The translations under genes were made by a program, and so were the position numbers. A DNA stretch of 14,113 bases from Bacteroidota bacterium (lineage in GTDB: Bacteria > Bacteroidota > Bacteroidia > Bacteroidales > Prolixibacteraceae): assembly GCA_030706665.1 (NCBI GenBank), contig JAUZOB010000055.1, positions 1 to 14,113 on the forward strand. The letters are read 5' to 3'. Positions 1 through 7,472 of this stretch are shown here, piece by piece. Under the pieces are notes generated by a model. That model saw nothing but the letters and a program-made list of their open reading frames with translations. It made no database searches and was not told the origin of the DNA. Within the stretch, counting starts at the first letter, position 1, and the number at the start of each line of letters is the position of its first letter.

Positions 1-778
1 CCGCAAAGGAGATTCCCAACCCCTCTTGCGATTTGTCAACTTTGCCTTCATTGTCAATCAGGTAATACAATTTGTTTTCCTTTTCGGAATACAGATTTTT
101 TAGGATACTGGCTCTAAGGTTTTTTGACTTCCCCTGATACATTTGAATTGTAGCCTCATTCTCATTCAATATCTGTCCCATTCTGACTAACGCAGTATAA
201 GCCCCATAGTACAAACAATTTGTACTTAGGCATTTAATATTCTTAGAATTTTTATGATCCAATACATAAGAAGATGGATTTGAGCTATCGTATATTGGTT
301 CCGGATAACCGGCTATCCCATCATTAAAAACAGAGGGTCCTGTGAATAAGCCGTATTTACTGTCAAAAGCCATCTGTTCCAGTCCTTTCATCGAATTGAC
401 AGAACATTTATAAGCTTGTCGAAGAAATTCTTTATCTCCTGTCACTTTATAATGGTTGTAAGCCGCAATAACCCATATTATTTTGTCCCAATATTGATGT
501 CCAATCGTATCTCTATTGATGGTAACACTCCATAAGGATTTTTCTGCGACCCGAGGTCTTAATATACTTACCCCATTCCATGAATTTATGGCTATATCTC
601 TTGTCCATTCTCCGCCATAATCGCCACCTGCTGCAAGAATTCCCCTGCGTGTATTGATATCAATGGTGTTAATTGCAAGGTTATAAGCATCTGTAATGCC
701 CGGTTTATCGCAGGTTATTTCCTGAGCGAATAAGTTCCCGGTTATCGACAATAATAAGATCAATAATACTTTTCTCAT
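1..778 (-). CDS. Exported six-hairpin glycosidase-like protein, 3' end outside the window (partial)
   Basis: An open frame of 259 codons runs from the ATG at 776-778 off the left edge, so the C-terminus is missing. The protein starts MRKVLLILLLSITGNLFAQ, a clear signal peptide with probable cleavage after FA, so it should act in the periplasm or at the cell surface. Around residues 50-60 it has GGDYGGEWTRDIAI, followed by GHQYWDKIIWVIAAY and a helix-rich stretch containing KVTGDKEFLRQAY and YGLFTGPSVFNDG. Spaced aromatic and acidic helices with a G-D-x-E-F-L element are typical of (alpha/alpha)6 six-hairpin glycosidases (the GH63/GH37/debranching-like superfamily). The family assignment is made by pattern only; substrate and GH number are unknown. 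The gene lies downstream of fumC on the same strand, 152 bp away, and near a GH127-type gene, which suggests glycan use. Confidence 0.7.
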   Translation of the reverse strand, partial: MRKVLLILLLSITGNLFAQEITCDKPGITDAYNLAINTIDINTRRGILAAGGDYGGEWTRDIAINSWNGVSILRPRVAEKSLWSVTINRDTIGHQYWDKIIWVIAAYNHYKVTGDKEFLRQAYKCSVNSMKGLEQMAFDSKYGLFTGPSVFNDGIAGYPEPIYDSSNPSSYVLDHKNSKNIKCLSTNCLYYGAYTALVRMGQILNENEATIQMYQGKSKNLRASILKNLYSEKENKLYYLIDNEGKVDKSQEGLGISFA

Positions 779-882
779 AATGCTTTAATTTCTTTAATCG
801 TTTTGATTTTCAAATGACATTTCAAGATCTATCTGTTTCAACGCCCTATCTATTAAAAAGAGTCTTCAGTTCGGGGCAGATA

Positions 883-898
883 AGAATATTAATATTCT
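883..898. repeat. Perfect 16-bp palindrome between fumC and the glycosidase gene
   Basis: AGAATATTAATATTCT is its own reverse complement over all 16 bases. It lies 32 bp past the fumC stop and about 105 bp before the glycosidase start, both read on the minus strand. It could be an operator for the glycosidase gene or part of a transcript end. It has no loop and no T-tract, so a classical terminator is unlikely. AT-rich spacers make palindromes by chance more often than GC-rich ones do. Confidence 0.35.
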
Positions 899-930
899 AT
901 GTACCTTTTCGCTTACTCATCATATAACAG

Positions 931-2328
931 CTATTTCATCGGTCTAATCATATCTCCAGGAACAACCCATTCATCAAATTGCGATTCCGTCAGAAGGCCC
1001 AACTCTAAACCGGCTTTTTTCAAAGTTGTATTCTCAATAAAGGCTTTTTTGGCAATTTTTGCTGCATTTTCATAGCCGATATGAAGACTTAATGCAGTCA
1101 CCAACATCAATGAATTATTGAGATTCTCTTCAATTCGTTTCAAATTGGGTTGAATTCCAATAGCACAATAAACGTTGAATGCTTTGCAGGCATCTGCGAT
1201 AAGTGTAGCAGATTGCAAAAGAGCACTTATCATGACCGGTTTAAATACATTTAGTTCAAAGTGACCATTTGAACCTGCGACCGAAATGGTTGTGTCGTTG
1301 CCCATAATCTGTGCACAAACCATAGTCATTGCCTCTACCTGAGTCGGGTTTACTTTGCCGGGCATAATAGATGAGCCAGGTTCGTTTGACGGGATTGTTA
1401 TCTCTCCTATTCCTGAACGTGGTCCTGAGGCTAACATTCTAATATCATTTGCTATTTTCATTAAGTTAACGGCCAATTGTTTGATCGCTCCATGAGTTTC
1501 AACGAGCGCATCATTTGCAGCTAAAGATTCAAATTTGTTTTCAGCAGAAATAAAAGGCAGCTTTGTCAATTGGGCAATAGTGGCTGCCACTTCCCGGGCA
1601 TAACCTTCAGGAGTATTCAACCCTGTACCAACAGCTGTTCCGCCCATTGCTAATTCCGAAAGATGTGGCAGCGTGTTCTTTAATGCGTTAATTCCATGTT
1701 TAAGCTGTGATACATAGCCCGAAAATTCCTGTCCGAGTGAAAGAGGAGTCGCATCCATTAAATGAGTACGTCCTATTTTAACAACTTCAGCCATTGCTTT
1801 TGACTTCTCGGACAATGTGTTTATTAGGATCTCTATTTCGGGGATAGTATATTCAACAATCTTCCGGTAGGCTGCAATATGCATTGCTGTCGGGAAAGTA
1901 TCGTTGGATGATTGGGACTTATTCACATCATCGTTCGGATGAATAAATCGGTCTCCTTCTCCTAATTTGTTACCAAGCAATACATGGGAACGATTCACTA
2001 TTACCTCATTACAATTCATATTCGTATGAGTTCCTGAACCTGTTTGCCAGATCACCAATGGGAATTGATCATCGAGTTTACCCGATATAATTTCATCACA
2101 CACCTGTGAAATAATATTCATCTTTTCGATAGGCAATAATCCAAATTTATTGTTTGTAATGGCAGCAGCCTTTTTCAGATAACCAAATGCATGAATAATT
2201 TCAATTGGCATAGATGCGGGAGGACCAATGGGAAAATTAAGTAACGAACGTTGGGTTTGTGCTCCCCAATATTTATCAGCAGGTACTGGCACCTCACCCA
2301 TAGTATCTCTTTCAATTCGATAATCCAT
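931..2328 (-). CDS. fumC: Class II fumarate hydratase
   Basis: Fumarase catalyses reversible hydration of fumarate to L-malate in the cytoplasm, in the TCA cycle or the reductive succinate branch. At 465 aa the protein has the usual class II length. Visible motifs are WQTGSGTHTNMNCNEV (94-109), the B-site segment HPNDDVN (130-136), SSNDTFPTAMH (140-150), GRTHLMDATPLSLGQ with the catalytic-base-region His189 (186-200), and the mobile loop GSSIMPGKVN with Ser319/Ser320, Lys325 and Asn327 (318-327). This is the homotetrameric, iron-free, oxygen-stable type. One difference is visible: the substrate-loop motif is usually GSGTQSNMN in FumC, but here residues 101-102 are His-Thr. The ATG at 2328 gives the expected N-terminus (MDYRIERDTMGEV). 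The gene stands between two exported glycosidase-like genes on the same strand and need not share their function. The aspartase/fumarase superfamily is certain and fumarase is strongly favoured over aspartase by overall similarity. Confidence 0.95.
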   Translation of the reverse strand: MDYRIERDTMGEVPVPADKYWGAQTQRSLLNFPIGPPASMPIEIIHAFGYLKKAAAITNNKFGLLPIEKMNIISQVCDEIISGKLDDQFPLVIWQTGSGTHTNMNCNEVIVNRSHVLLGNKLGEGDRFIHPNDDVNKSQSSNDTFPTAMHIAAYRKIVEYTIPEIEILINTLSEKSKAMAEVVKIGRTHLMDATPLSLGQEFSGYVSQLKHGINALKNTLPHLSELAMGGTAVGTGLNTPEGYAREVAATIAQLTKLPFISAENKFESLAANDALVETHGAIKQLAVNLMKIANDIRMLASGPRSGIGEITIPSNEPGSSIMPGKVNPTQVEAMTMVCAQIMGNDTTISVAGSNGHFELNVFKPVMISALLQSATLIADACKAFNVYCAIGIQPNLKRIEENLNNSLMLVTALSLHIGYENAAKIAKKAFIENTTLKKAGLELGLLTESQFDEWVVPGDMIRPMK

Positions 2329-2385
2329 GACTCATTAGTTTAGTGATTAATCTGATGATTCTTATCCGTTTTGGATTTCTTAAGT

Positions 2386-2403
2386 GCTATTCCTTTTAAT
2401 AGC
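2386..2403. other. Small hairpin between the GH127-like gene and fumC
   Basis: GCTATT, a 6-nt loop and AATAGC form a perfect 6-bp stem, placed 17 bp after the stop of the GH127-like gene as read on the minus strand. No run of T follows on that strand, so it is at best a weak or factor-assisted terminator or an RNA-stabilising stem. The fumC start is 57 bp further on. Confidence 0.3.
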
Positions 2404-2420
2404 AGTTCGAATATACATTT

Positions 2421-4535
2421 TTACCATTTACAAGCATTAGAATCATTCCCAATCACAGGGAAAGCACTTATGCGTAAACGAGCGCACCCCATCGGTATTA
2501 ATTCAACTTCAACCTCAGGTTGAGAAGAATAGACCGGACTATCTTTCAATGCTCCACAAAGTAAATGTTTATCAATTTTCCATTCAGGAATCTGTTTTGC
2601 TTTTGCTTTAATAACAAAAGGTGCATCTTCCGTTGTATAAGGGAAATTGCTTTTCGGCCACGATTTCTTTTCTATATGAAAAGATTTTTCCGGGTTCTTC
2701 TCATCCAGCACAAGTCCATAATTCCAATTTGAGTCAGGATGAATTTCCCAAGATGGCCACTTATTTGCATCAACTCCATCTTGCCATTTTGAATCTCCTA
2801 TCGCAGTCCTATCACTGCTTTTCTGAATGTATTTCTCTTTAATTTTCAAAGAGAAAGTTAACGGACCGTAGCTAACACTCGCACTATTGTGATTATTTTC
2901 CCATCTCTTTACTGTTATTTTCATCGGAAGATTTAATACCACCCTATCGCTGCTTTTCCATGTTCTGTTAATGCACAACGCCTTGCCTGCCTCTGCTCTA
3001 ACATGAACAGGCTTTCCATTGATTAAAACAGTTGCGTTGGAGCACCATCCTGGTATACGAAGATAAAGAGGAAAATTGACAGGTTTAGCCATCGATAATA
3101 TTATAGCGATCTGTTCATCAAAAGGATATTTTGTTTGTTCGTTAAAAGTAACCTCAGTCCCGTTTCCCACCTTTATTTTAGACTTACATGCACTATAAAG
3201 AGCAGCAAAAGCGCCATTATCGGGTGTTGCAAGCCATAAATTCTCAGTAAAATAAGGCCATCCCTGAGAATGATTATGCTGACAGCAACGACTACTAAAA
3301 GGATTCATCATTAAAAACGGACCACTATTCATTACACCCGGACTATGATCCTTATCATCACAAAGAACCATATTGGGAGCAGTCAGATAATGCAACGACT
3401 TAAAATCAGGCATCGTTGCTGCGGGATAAGTATTAAAGGCAACTTCTTCCGTATGATCAGCCCAAAACAAATCTCCGGTAATCCGAAGCATATTTTCATC
3501 CGAATTCATCTCTTCTACAATTCCACAAGTTTCAATTCCCTGATGTGGATCAGCGTATCCGGGTCGTGCTACCTCATCAGCACCAAACATCCCTCCCGGC
3601 ACCTGTCCAAAATACTTCCGAATAATATTAAACACATCATAGGATGCCTGAAGATCATTTTTATTTTTACTCAGTTGAAAATAAGTAGCAGGTTCTCTGA
3701 AACCCTGGGCAACATTCACATTATGCCAGTCGGGTAATAAGTTATACCAATCAGGAGTATTTTCTTGCGGGTGATTTCCCGCTTTCTTTTTATTATCTCT
3801 TAATATCCAGCTGGTAGTGCAACGATGAAGCTTCTCTGCCAAATCGAGAAGCCATTTTTCGCCGGTTTGATTGTATAGCCACAAAACACTGTAAAGATTA
3901 TCTCCACCTCGAAGTCCTTGCCAGTACCCATTTATAAACTTATCATCGGGCACCGTGAGCTGATATTTAAAATAACGATTCATCAGATCAATAACTCGTG
4001 GGTCATATGTAAATTCATAATAAGACTGAAGACAATACAACATGATCATATTAGCCCAGAAATCCTGGTTTGAGCCATCATAAGAAATAGGACCAAAATT
4101 TCCGTCCGCACGCTGACTTCTCAATGCGCCTTCAATCCAAATCTTTGCTTCAGCAATCATTTGAGGATCATTCAGAATATAACCGATATTCGCATATCCC
4201 TTTAACCAATAAGGAACTTCTTCCCATCCCCACTTCCCTTTTCCGGAAGAAGAAAGCCATGCATTATCCTTTTTTTGTAACCATGCACTAATATTTCCCA
4301 ATTGACCGGTAAGGCCATCTCTTTCGCGATTCAGATACTCATTAAGCCATCCCTGAGGAGTTACGGAACCAACAGGAAGCTTTATATATTTAGATTGTAT
4401 AAGGGGTGCTCTGTTCCCTTTATAATAAAGACTGGAAGAATAAGCAGAATCTGCTTTTTGGGCATAAATGCCTTCAATTGACATTCCCAATATCATCAAA
4501 AACAATAATCCGAATAAAATGTTATTCTTTCTCAT
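2421..4535 (-). CDS. Exported DUF1680/GH127-type glycoside hydrolase, probable beta-L-arabinofuranosidase
   Basis: The 704-aa protein begins with a signal peptide (MRKNNILFGLLFLMILGMSI, cleavage near residue 25 at IYA-Q). It continues with an (alpha/alpha)6 barrel: PVGSVTPQGWLNEYL (55-68), GWEEVPYWLKGYANIGYI (103-120) and DGNFGP (144-149). In the characterised Bifidobacterium enzyme HypBA1 a zinc ion is held by one Glu and three Cys, with Cys417 as nucleophile and Glu322 as acid/base. Equivalents are visible here at nearly the same numbers: Glu335 and Cys337 in GIETCG, Cys417-Cys418 in SRCCQHNH, and Glu321 in GADEVARPG. A beta-sandwich region follows (LYLRIPGWC near 490-500). It probably removes beta-L-arabinofuranosyl units from plant glycoproteins or pectin, but related families (GH146 and uncharacterised DUF1680 groups) share these motifs, so the linkage is inferred. 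The next gene on the strand, fumC, starts 92 bp downstream. Confidence 0.85.
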   Translation of the reverse strand: MRKNNILFGLLFLMILGMSIEGIYAQKADSAYSSSLYYKGNRAPLIQSKYIKLPVGSVTPQGWLNEYLNRERDGLTGQLGNISAWLQKKDNAWLSSSGKGKWGWEEVPYWLKGYANIGYILNDPQMIAEAKIWIEGALRSQRADGNFGPISYDGSNQDFWANMIMLYCLQSYYEFTYDPRVIDLMNRYFKYQLTVPDDKFINGYWQGLRGGDNLYSVLWLYNQTGEKWLLDLAEKLHRCTTSWILRDNKKKAGNHPQENTPDWYNLLPDWHNVNVAQGFREPATYFQLSKNKNDLQASYDVFNIIRKYFGQVPGGMFGADEVARPGYADPHQGIETCGIVEEMNSDENMLRITGDLFWADHTEEVAFNTYPAATMPDFKSLHYLTAPNMVLCDDKDHSPGVMNSGPFLMMNPFSSRCCQHNHSQGWPYFTENLWLATPDNGAFAALYSACKSKIKVGNGTEVTFNEQTKYPFDEQIAIILSMAKPVNFPLYLRIPGWCSNATVLINGKPVHVRAEAGKALCINRTWKSSDRVVLNLPMKITVKRWENNHNSASVSYGPLTFSLKIKEKYIQKSSDRTAIGDSKWQDGVDANKWPSWEIHPDSNWNYGLVLDEKNPEKSFHIEKKSWPKSNFPYTTEDAPFVIKAKAKQIPEWKIDKHLLCGALKDSPVYSSQPEVEVELIPMGCARLRISAFPVIGNDSNACKW

Positions 4536-4962
4536 CTAAATAGTGTTAGTTATGAAGTAAGTTGAGTGCTAATGCGTTAAAATCCGATTTGAGGTACTGT
4601 TTTTTTGCTTTAATAAATTTAAATTTTACTCCTATCTTAATCAATTATTTTACCTTCTATTTTTAATACAATTTCATACCAAAATTCCCGCCCCCATCTG
4701 TTTAAAATTTTTCTCAAGCTCATATATTTTTGGGGCTATTTATAACTTATGCTACAACAATGGCAAGTATATAAGAAAGCATATGGGCATATCATAATTG
4801 ACTATTCAGCCCCAATACTCCTGTCAGAATAAAATGCTAATCAATCACTTTGACAGCCTTTAATGGAATAACTCCGGACACTCGTTAGAGATACCGACAT
4901 TTCTTAAGATTGTATTTTCTGATTTTTTATAAATTTGTACTCTTCTATGACAAGGAATTAAC
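4536..4962. other. 427-bp divergent intergenic region
   Basis: This spacer separates the minus-strand GH127-like gene from plus-strand malQ. It is very AT-rich and both strands carry many stops; the longest ATG frame I followed (from 4749) gives only 27 codons with no recognisable content, so I call no gene. It should hold the promoters of both flanking genes. A convincing box is visible only for malQ. An 8-bp inverted repeat (TTGGGGCT near 4730, AGCCCCAA near 4808) spans about 70 bp and may be chance. Confidence 0.6.
4910..4937 (+). promoter_or_regulatory. Bacteroidota-type promoter of malQ
   Basis: TAAATTTG at 4930-4937 matches the Bacteroidota housekeeping -7 element TAnnTTTG at every fixed position. 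A TTG at 4910-4912 lies 17 bp upstream as a possible -33 element, slightly closer than the usual spacing. Transcription would start near 4943, leaving a leader of about 20 nt before the malQ ATG at 4963. Confidence 0.5.
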
Positions 4963-6495
4963 ATGTTTGACAAACGCTCTTCCGGGATTCTTTTACATCC
5001 GTCATCTTTACCAGGTCGATTTTCAATCGGAACACTGGGAAAGAATGCACGTCTTTTTATTGACTTTTTAGCCGAAACAGGGCAGAAATGGTGGCAAATC
5101 CTTCCCCTTGGCCCGGTTAGTTTTGGCAACTCTCCGTATCAGTGTTTTTCAGCATTTGCAGGAAATCCGCTTTTAATCGATCCGGAAGAGTTTATTGACA
5201 AAGAATGGATTGCAAAAGACGATATCACAATAATAGATACTCCGACAGATAAAGTCGATTTTGAATGTGCAAAGGAAGTTCAACTTCCCATTCTTTATAA
5301 AGTTTTCGAAGGATTTCTTCGAAATGCTTCAAAGAATGAGATTTCAGATTATCGTAAATTCCTTGATGAGAATGGCTGGTGGCTTAACGACTATGCCCTT
5401 TTCATGGCTTGCAAAAAGCACAACAATGATCTGCCTTGGAATTTGTGGGATCAGAAACTCATTGAGCGCGATCCGGCAACGTTGATTTATTCCAAGAGAA
5501 CTTACAACGAAGATTACGAACGCAACCGGTTTATCCAATATTTGTTTTTTAAACAATGGCTGGATTTAAAAAGATATGCAAATCAAAAGGATATTCTGAT
5601 CATTGGCGACCTTCCGCTCTATGTTTCTTACGACAGCTCAGATGTATGGGCCAATCAGGATCTATTCTTCCTTGATGAAAAACATGAACCGACACTCGTT
5701 GGTGGAGTTCCCCCTGATTACTTTAGCGAAACCGGTCAATTATGGGGAAATCCGGTCTACAATTGGGAGGAGCTTTCATTAAGGAATTATGACTGGTGGA
5801 TTGCTCGACTTCATTTTAACATTCGTTTGTTTGACAGAATCAGAATTGATCACTTCCGCGGGCTGGAAGCTTTTTGGGCAATTCCGGCTACTGCCGATAC
5901 AGCAGTTGATGGATCATGGATGAAGGCAAAAGGACTGGAATTACTTTCTATGTTTCAACGTCAAATTGGAGCAATGCCTATTTTAGCCGAAGATCTCGGA
6001 TTGATTACTCCTGAAGTAATCGAATTGAGAAATAAATTTGACTTACCGGGAATGAAAGTCCTTCAATTTGCTTTTGGCTCGGATGGCATCAACGAACATC
6101 TTCCGCAAAATTACACTCCCGATTTTGTTGCTTATACCGGAACTCATGATAACGATACATCAGAAGGCTGGTATGAAAAGTTGAAGAAGAAAGAGAAGCA
6201 CCGTGCAATTCAATATCTGTTGAGCAATGACAAACAGATCTCACACAAAATGATGAGAACTGTCTGGGCTTCGACAGCACGAGTGGCTATTGCCCCGCTT
6301 CAGGATGTGCTGGGACTTGATTCGGATGCCCGTATGAATACTCCGGGCACAGTTGGAAATAATTGGGAATGGCGTTTTCAACAAGATGAACTAAATGATC
6401 AGCATCGAGATTTTCTGAAACACATCACGTTGCTTTACAATCGATCAGAGATTAAGGAAAACACAGACTACATGACAGAACAGGAAGAGGGTTAA
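4963..6495 (+). CDS. malQ: 4-alpha-glucanotransferase (amylomaltase, GH77)
   Basis: The enzyme transfers alpha-1,4-glucan chains between malto-oligosaccharides in the cytoplasm, serving maltodextrin and glycogen metabolism. The 510-aa length is the common bacterial amylomaltase size without the long N-terminal extension of some Bacteroidota MalQ proteins. The GH77 N-terminus is plain: RSSGILLHPSSLPGRFSIG (5-23), with WWQILPLGP at 43-51. The GH13/GH77 catalytic triad is present: nucleophile Asp296 in RIRIDHFRG, acid/base Glu343 in ILAEDLG, and transition-state stabiliser Asp396 in YTGTHDND. The start MFDKRSSGILLHPSS fits family N-termini. A promoter-like element lies just upstream. The 150-bp gap to the following iclR gene and the operator-like palindrome there suggest that malQ is a separate transcription unit. 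An 89-codon frame on the opposite strand over its 5' end is a coding shadow. Confidence 0.95.
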   Translation: MFDKRSSGILLHPSSLPGRFSIGTLGKNARLFIDFLAETGQKWWQILPLGPVSFGNSPYQCFSAFAGNPLLIDPEEFIDKEWIAKDDITIIDTPTDKVDFECAKEVQLPILYKVFEGFLRNASKNEISDYRKFLDENGWWLNDYALFMACKKHNNDLPWNLWDQKLIERDPATLIYSKRTYNEDYERNRFIQYLFFKQWLDLKRYANQKDILIIGDLPLYVSYDSSDVWANQDLFFLDEKHEPTLVGGVPPDYFSETGQLWGNPVYNWEELSLRNYDWWIARLHFNIRLFDRIRIDHFRGLEAFWAIPATADTAVDGSWMKAKGLELLSMFQRQIGAMPILAEDLGLITPEVIELRNKFDLPGMKVLQFAFGSDGINEHLPQNYTPDFVAYTGTHDNDTSEGWYEKLKKKEKHRAIQYLLSNDKQISHKMMRTVWASTARVAIAPLQDVLGLDSDARMNTPGTVGNNWEWRFQQDELNDQHRDFLKHITLLYNRSEIKENTDYMTEQEEG

Positions 6496-6615
6496 TCCTT
6501 ATTCTTCTCTTTTTTAATCGAAATTTCGTCAAAGGAATCAATAATATTTCTTCTTAATTTTAAAATTTTCAAACCTACAATGATAGGCATTTAATTAATT
6601 TATTAAATTCGCATC

Positions 6616-6632
6616 ATAGAACGGTGTTCTAT
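6616..6632. promoter_or_regulatory. Perfect 17-bp palindrome, probable IclR-type operator
   Basis: ATAGAAC-GGT-GTTCTAT has two perfect 7-bp arms around a 3-bp centre and ends 13 bp before the iclR ATG. IclR-family regulators bind short palindromes of this general form, and many repress their own gene. A TATATTTC at 6630-6637 overlaps the right arm and resembles the -7 box (TAnnTTTG with one mismatch), but it would leave almost no leader. I saw no second copy in the window. Autoregulation, with control of the genes that follow, is inferred. Confidence 0.55.
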
Positions 6633-6645
6633 ATTTCAAACAAAG

Positions 6646-7428
6646 ATGACAGAGAAACAAGATCCCAACTTTCAGACACCGATGCTTGACAGGGCATTCG
6701 ATATAATTGAGTTGCTTTCCAAGAATTCAAATGGTCTTGGCATTAGTGAGATTATGCGAATACTTGACATTCCCAAAAACAGTGTTTTTAGGATAACAGG
6801 TGCGTTATACCAACGTGGATATCTTATTCGGGATGAAAAAACAAAGTTCTTTTCACTTTCCAGAAAGCTTGTCGATGTTGGCTTTTCGGCTTTAGGAAAA
6901 CAAGACCTGTTGGAAGAATCCCTTGATGTTATGCGAGAGATACAAAGCATAACAAAAGAAACGACTCTTTTAGGAATCGTGGCAGGAAAAGAAGGAATCA
7001 TAATGAATCAGATTCCTTCCAGTCATCAAATAAAACTGACAGTAGACGTAGGCATGTGCTTCAGCTTATATTGTTCTGCTCCGGGTAAAGCTTATCTTGC
7101 ATTTCTTCCTGAGAACGAAAGTAATGAGCTCATCAATAAACTGGAGATAAAAAAGCATACTTCCCGAACGATAACTTCAAAAGTGAAACTTTTAGAAGAA
7201 TTAAAAAATATACGAAAACAGGGTTATTCAACCGATTTGGCAGAAGAATTTGAAGGTGTTCATTGTATTGGAGCACCCATCCTCAATCAGGATGGTTATC
7301 CGATAGCAGTGGTCTGGATAACAGGTCCTTCGTACAGGTTCCCCGAACAAAATTTTAATTCAATTGGAGAACTGGTTAAAGAGAAAGTTGAAATGATCTC
7401 GAAGAAGTTTGGATTCAAGCAACTTTAG
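6646..7428 (+). CDS. IclR-family transcriptional regulator
   Basis: The 260-aa protein has the normal IclR layout. An N-terminal winged helix-turn-helix (about residues 12-75) carries LDRAFDIIELLS, GLGISEIMRILDIPKNSVFRI and RGYLIRD, with FSLSRKL leading into the linker helix. A C-terminal effector-binding domain (about 85-255) includes VGMCFSLYCSAPGKAYLAF and GYSTDLAEEFEGVHCIGAPI, a typical IclR ligand-domain segment. Such proteins sense small metabolites, often sugar acids, aromatic or C2-C6 acids, and act as repressors or activators. It sits 44 bp upstream of the glycyl radical enzyme on the same strand with no obvious terminator between them, so it is the likely local regulator of the GRE-activase-propeller genes, and the palindrome before its start suggests autoregulation. 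The effector is unknown and may be the substrate or product of the GRE. Confidence 0.93.
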   Translation: MTEKQDPNFQTPMLDRAFDIIELLSKNSNGLGISEIMRILDIPKNSVFRITGALYQRGYLIRDEKTKFFSLSRKLVDVGFSALGKQDLLEESLDVMREIQSITKETTLLGIVAGKEGIIMNQIPSSHQIKLTVDVGMCFSLYCSAPGKAYLAFLPENESNELINKLEIKKHTSRTITSKVKLLEELKNIRKQGYSTDLAEEFEGVHCIGAPILNQDGYPIAVVWITGPSYRFPEQNFNSIGELVKEKVEMISKKFGFKQL

Positions 7429-7472
7429 CAAACGAAATGAGTTAAAAGCAATGCTCAGTAATAACTAAGAAA

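Noticed and set aside
3345..3737. 130-codon plus-strand frame opposite the GH127-like gene
   Set aside because: It is a coding shadow; the minus-strand protein in the same bases has catalytic motifs and family similarity.
4730..4815. 8-bp inverted repeat TTGGGGCT/AGCCCCAA as an RNA element
   Set aside because: The arms are short, the loop is about 70 nt, and no further pairing or known riboswitch signature is visible.
4860..5129. 89-codon frame on the minus strand over the malQ 5' end
   Set aside because: It overlaps the clear GH77 coding sequence, matches nothing known, and would run through the malQ promoter.
6529..6567. Short palindromes CGAAATTTCG and AATTTTAAAATT after malQ
   Set aside because: They are low-complexity AT-rich sequence with no loop or T-tract pattern of a terminator.
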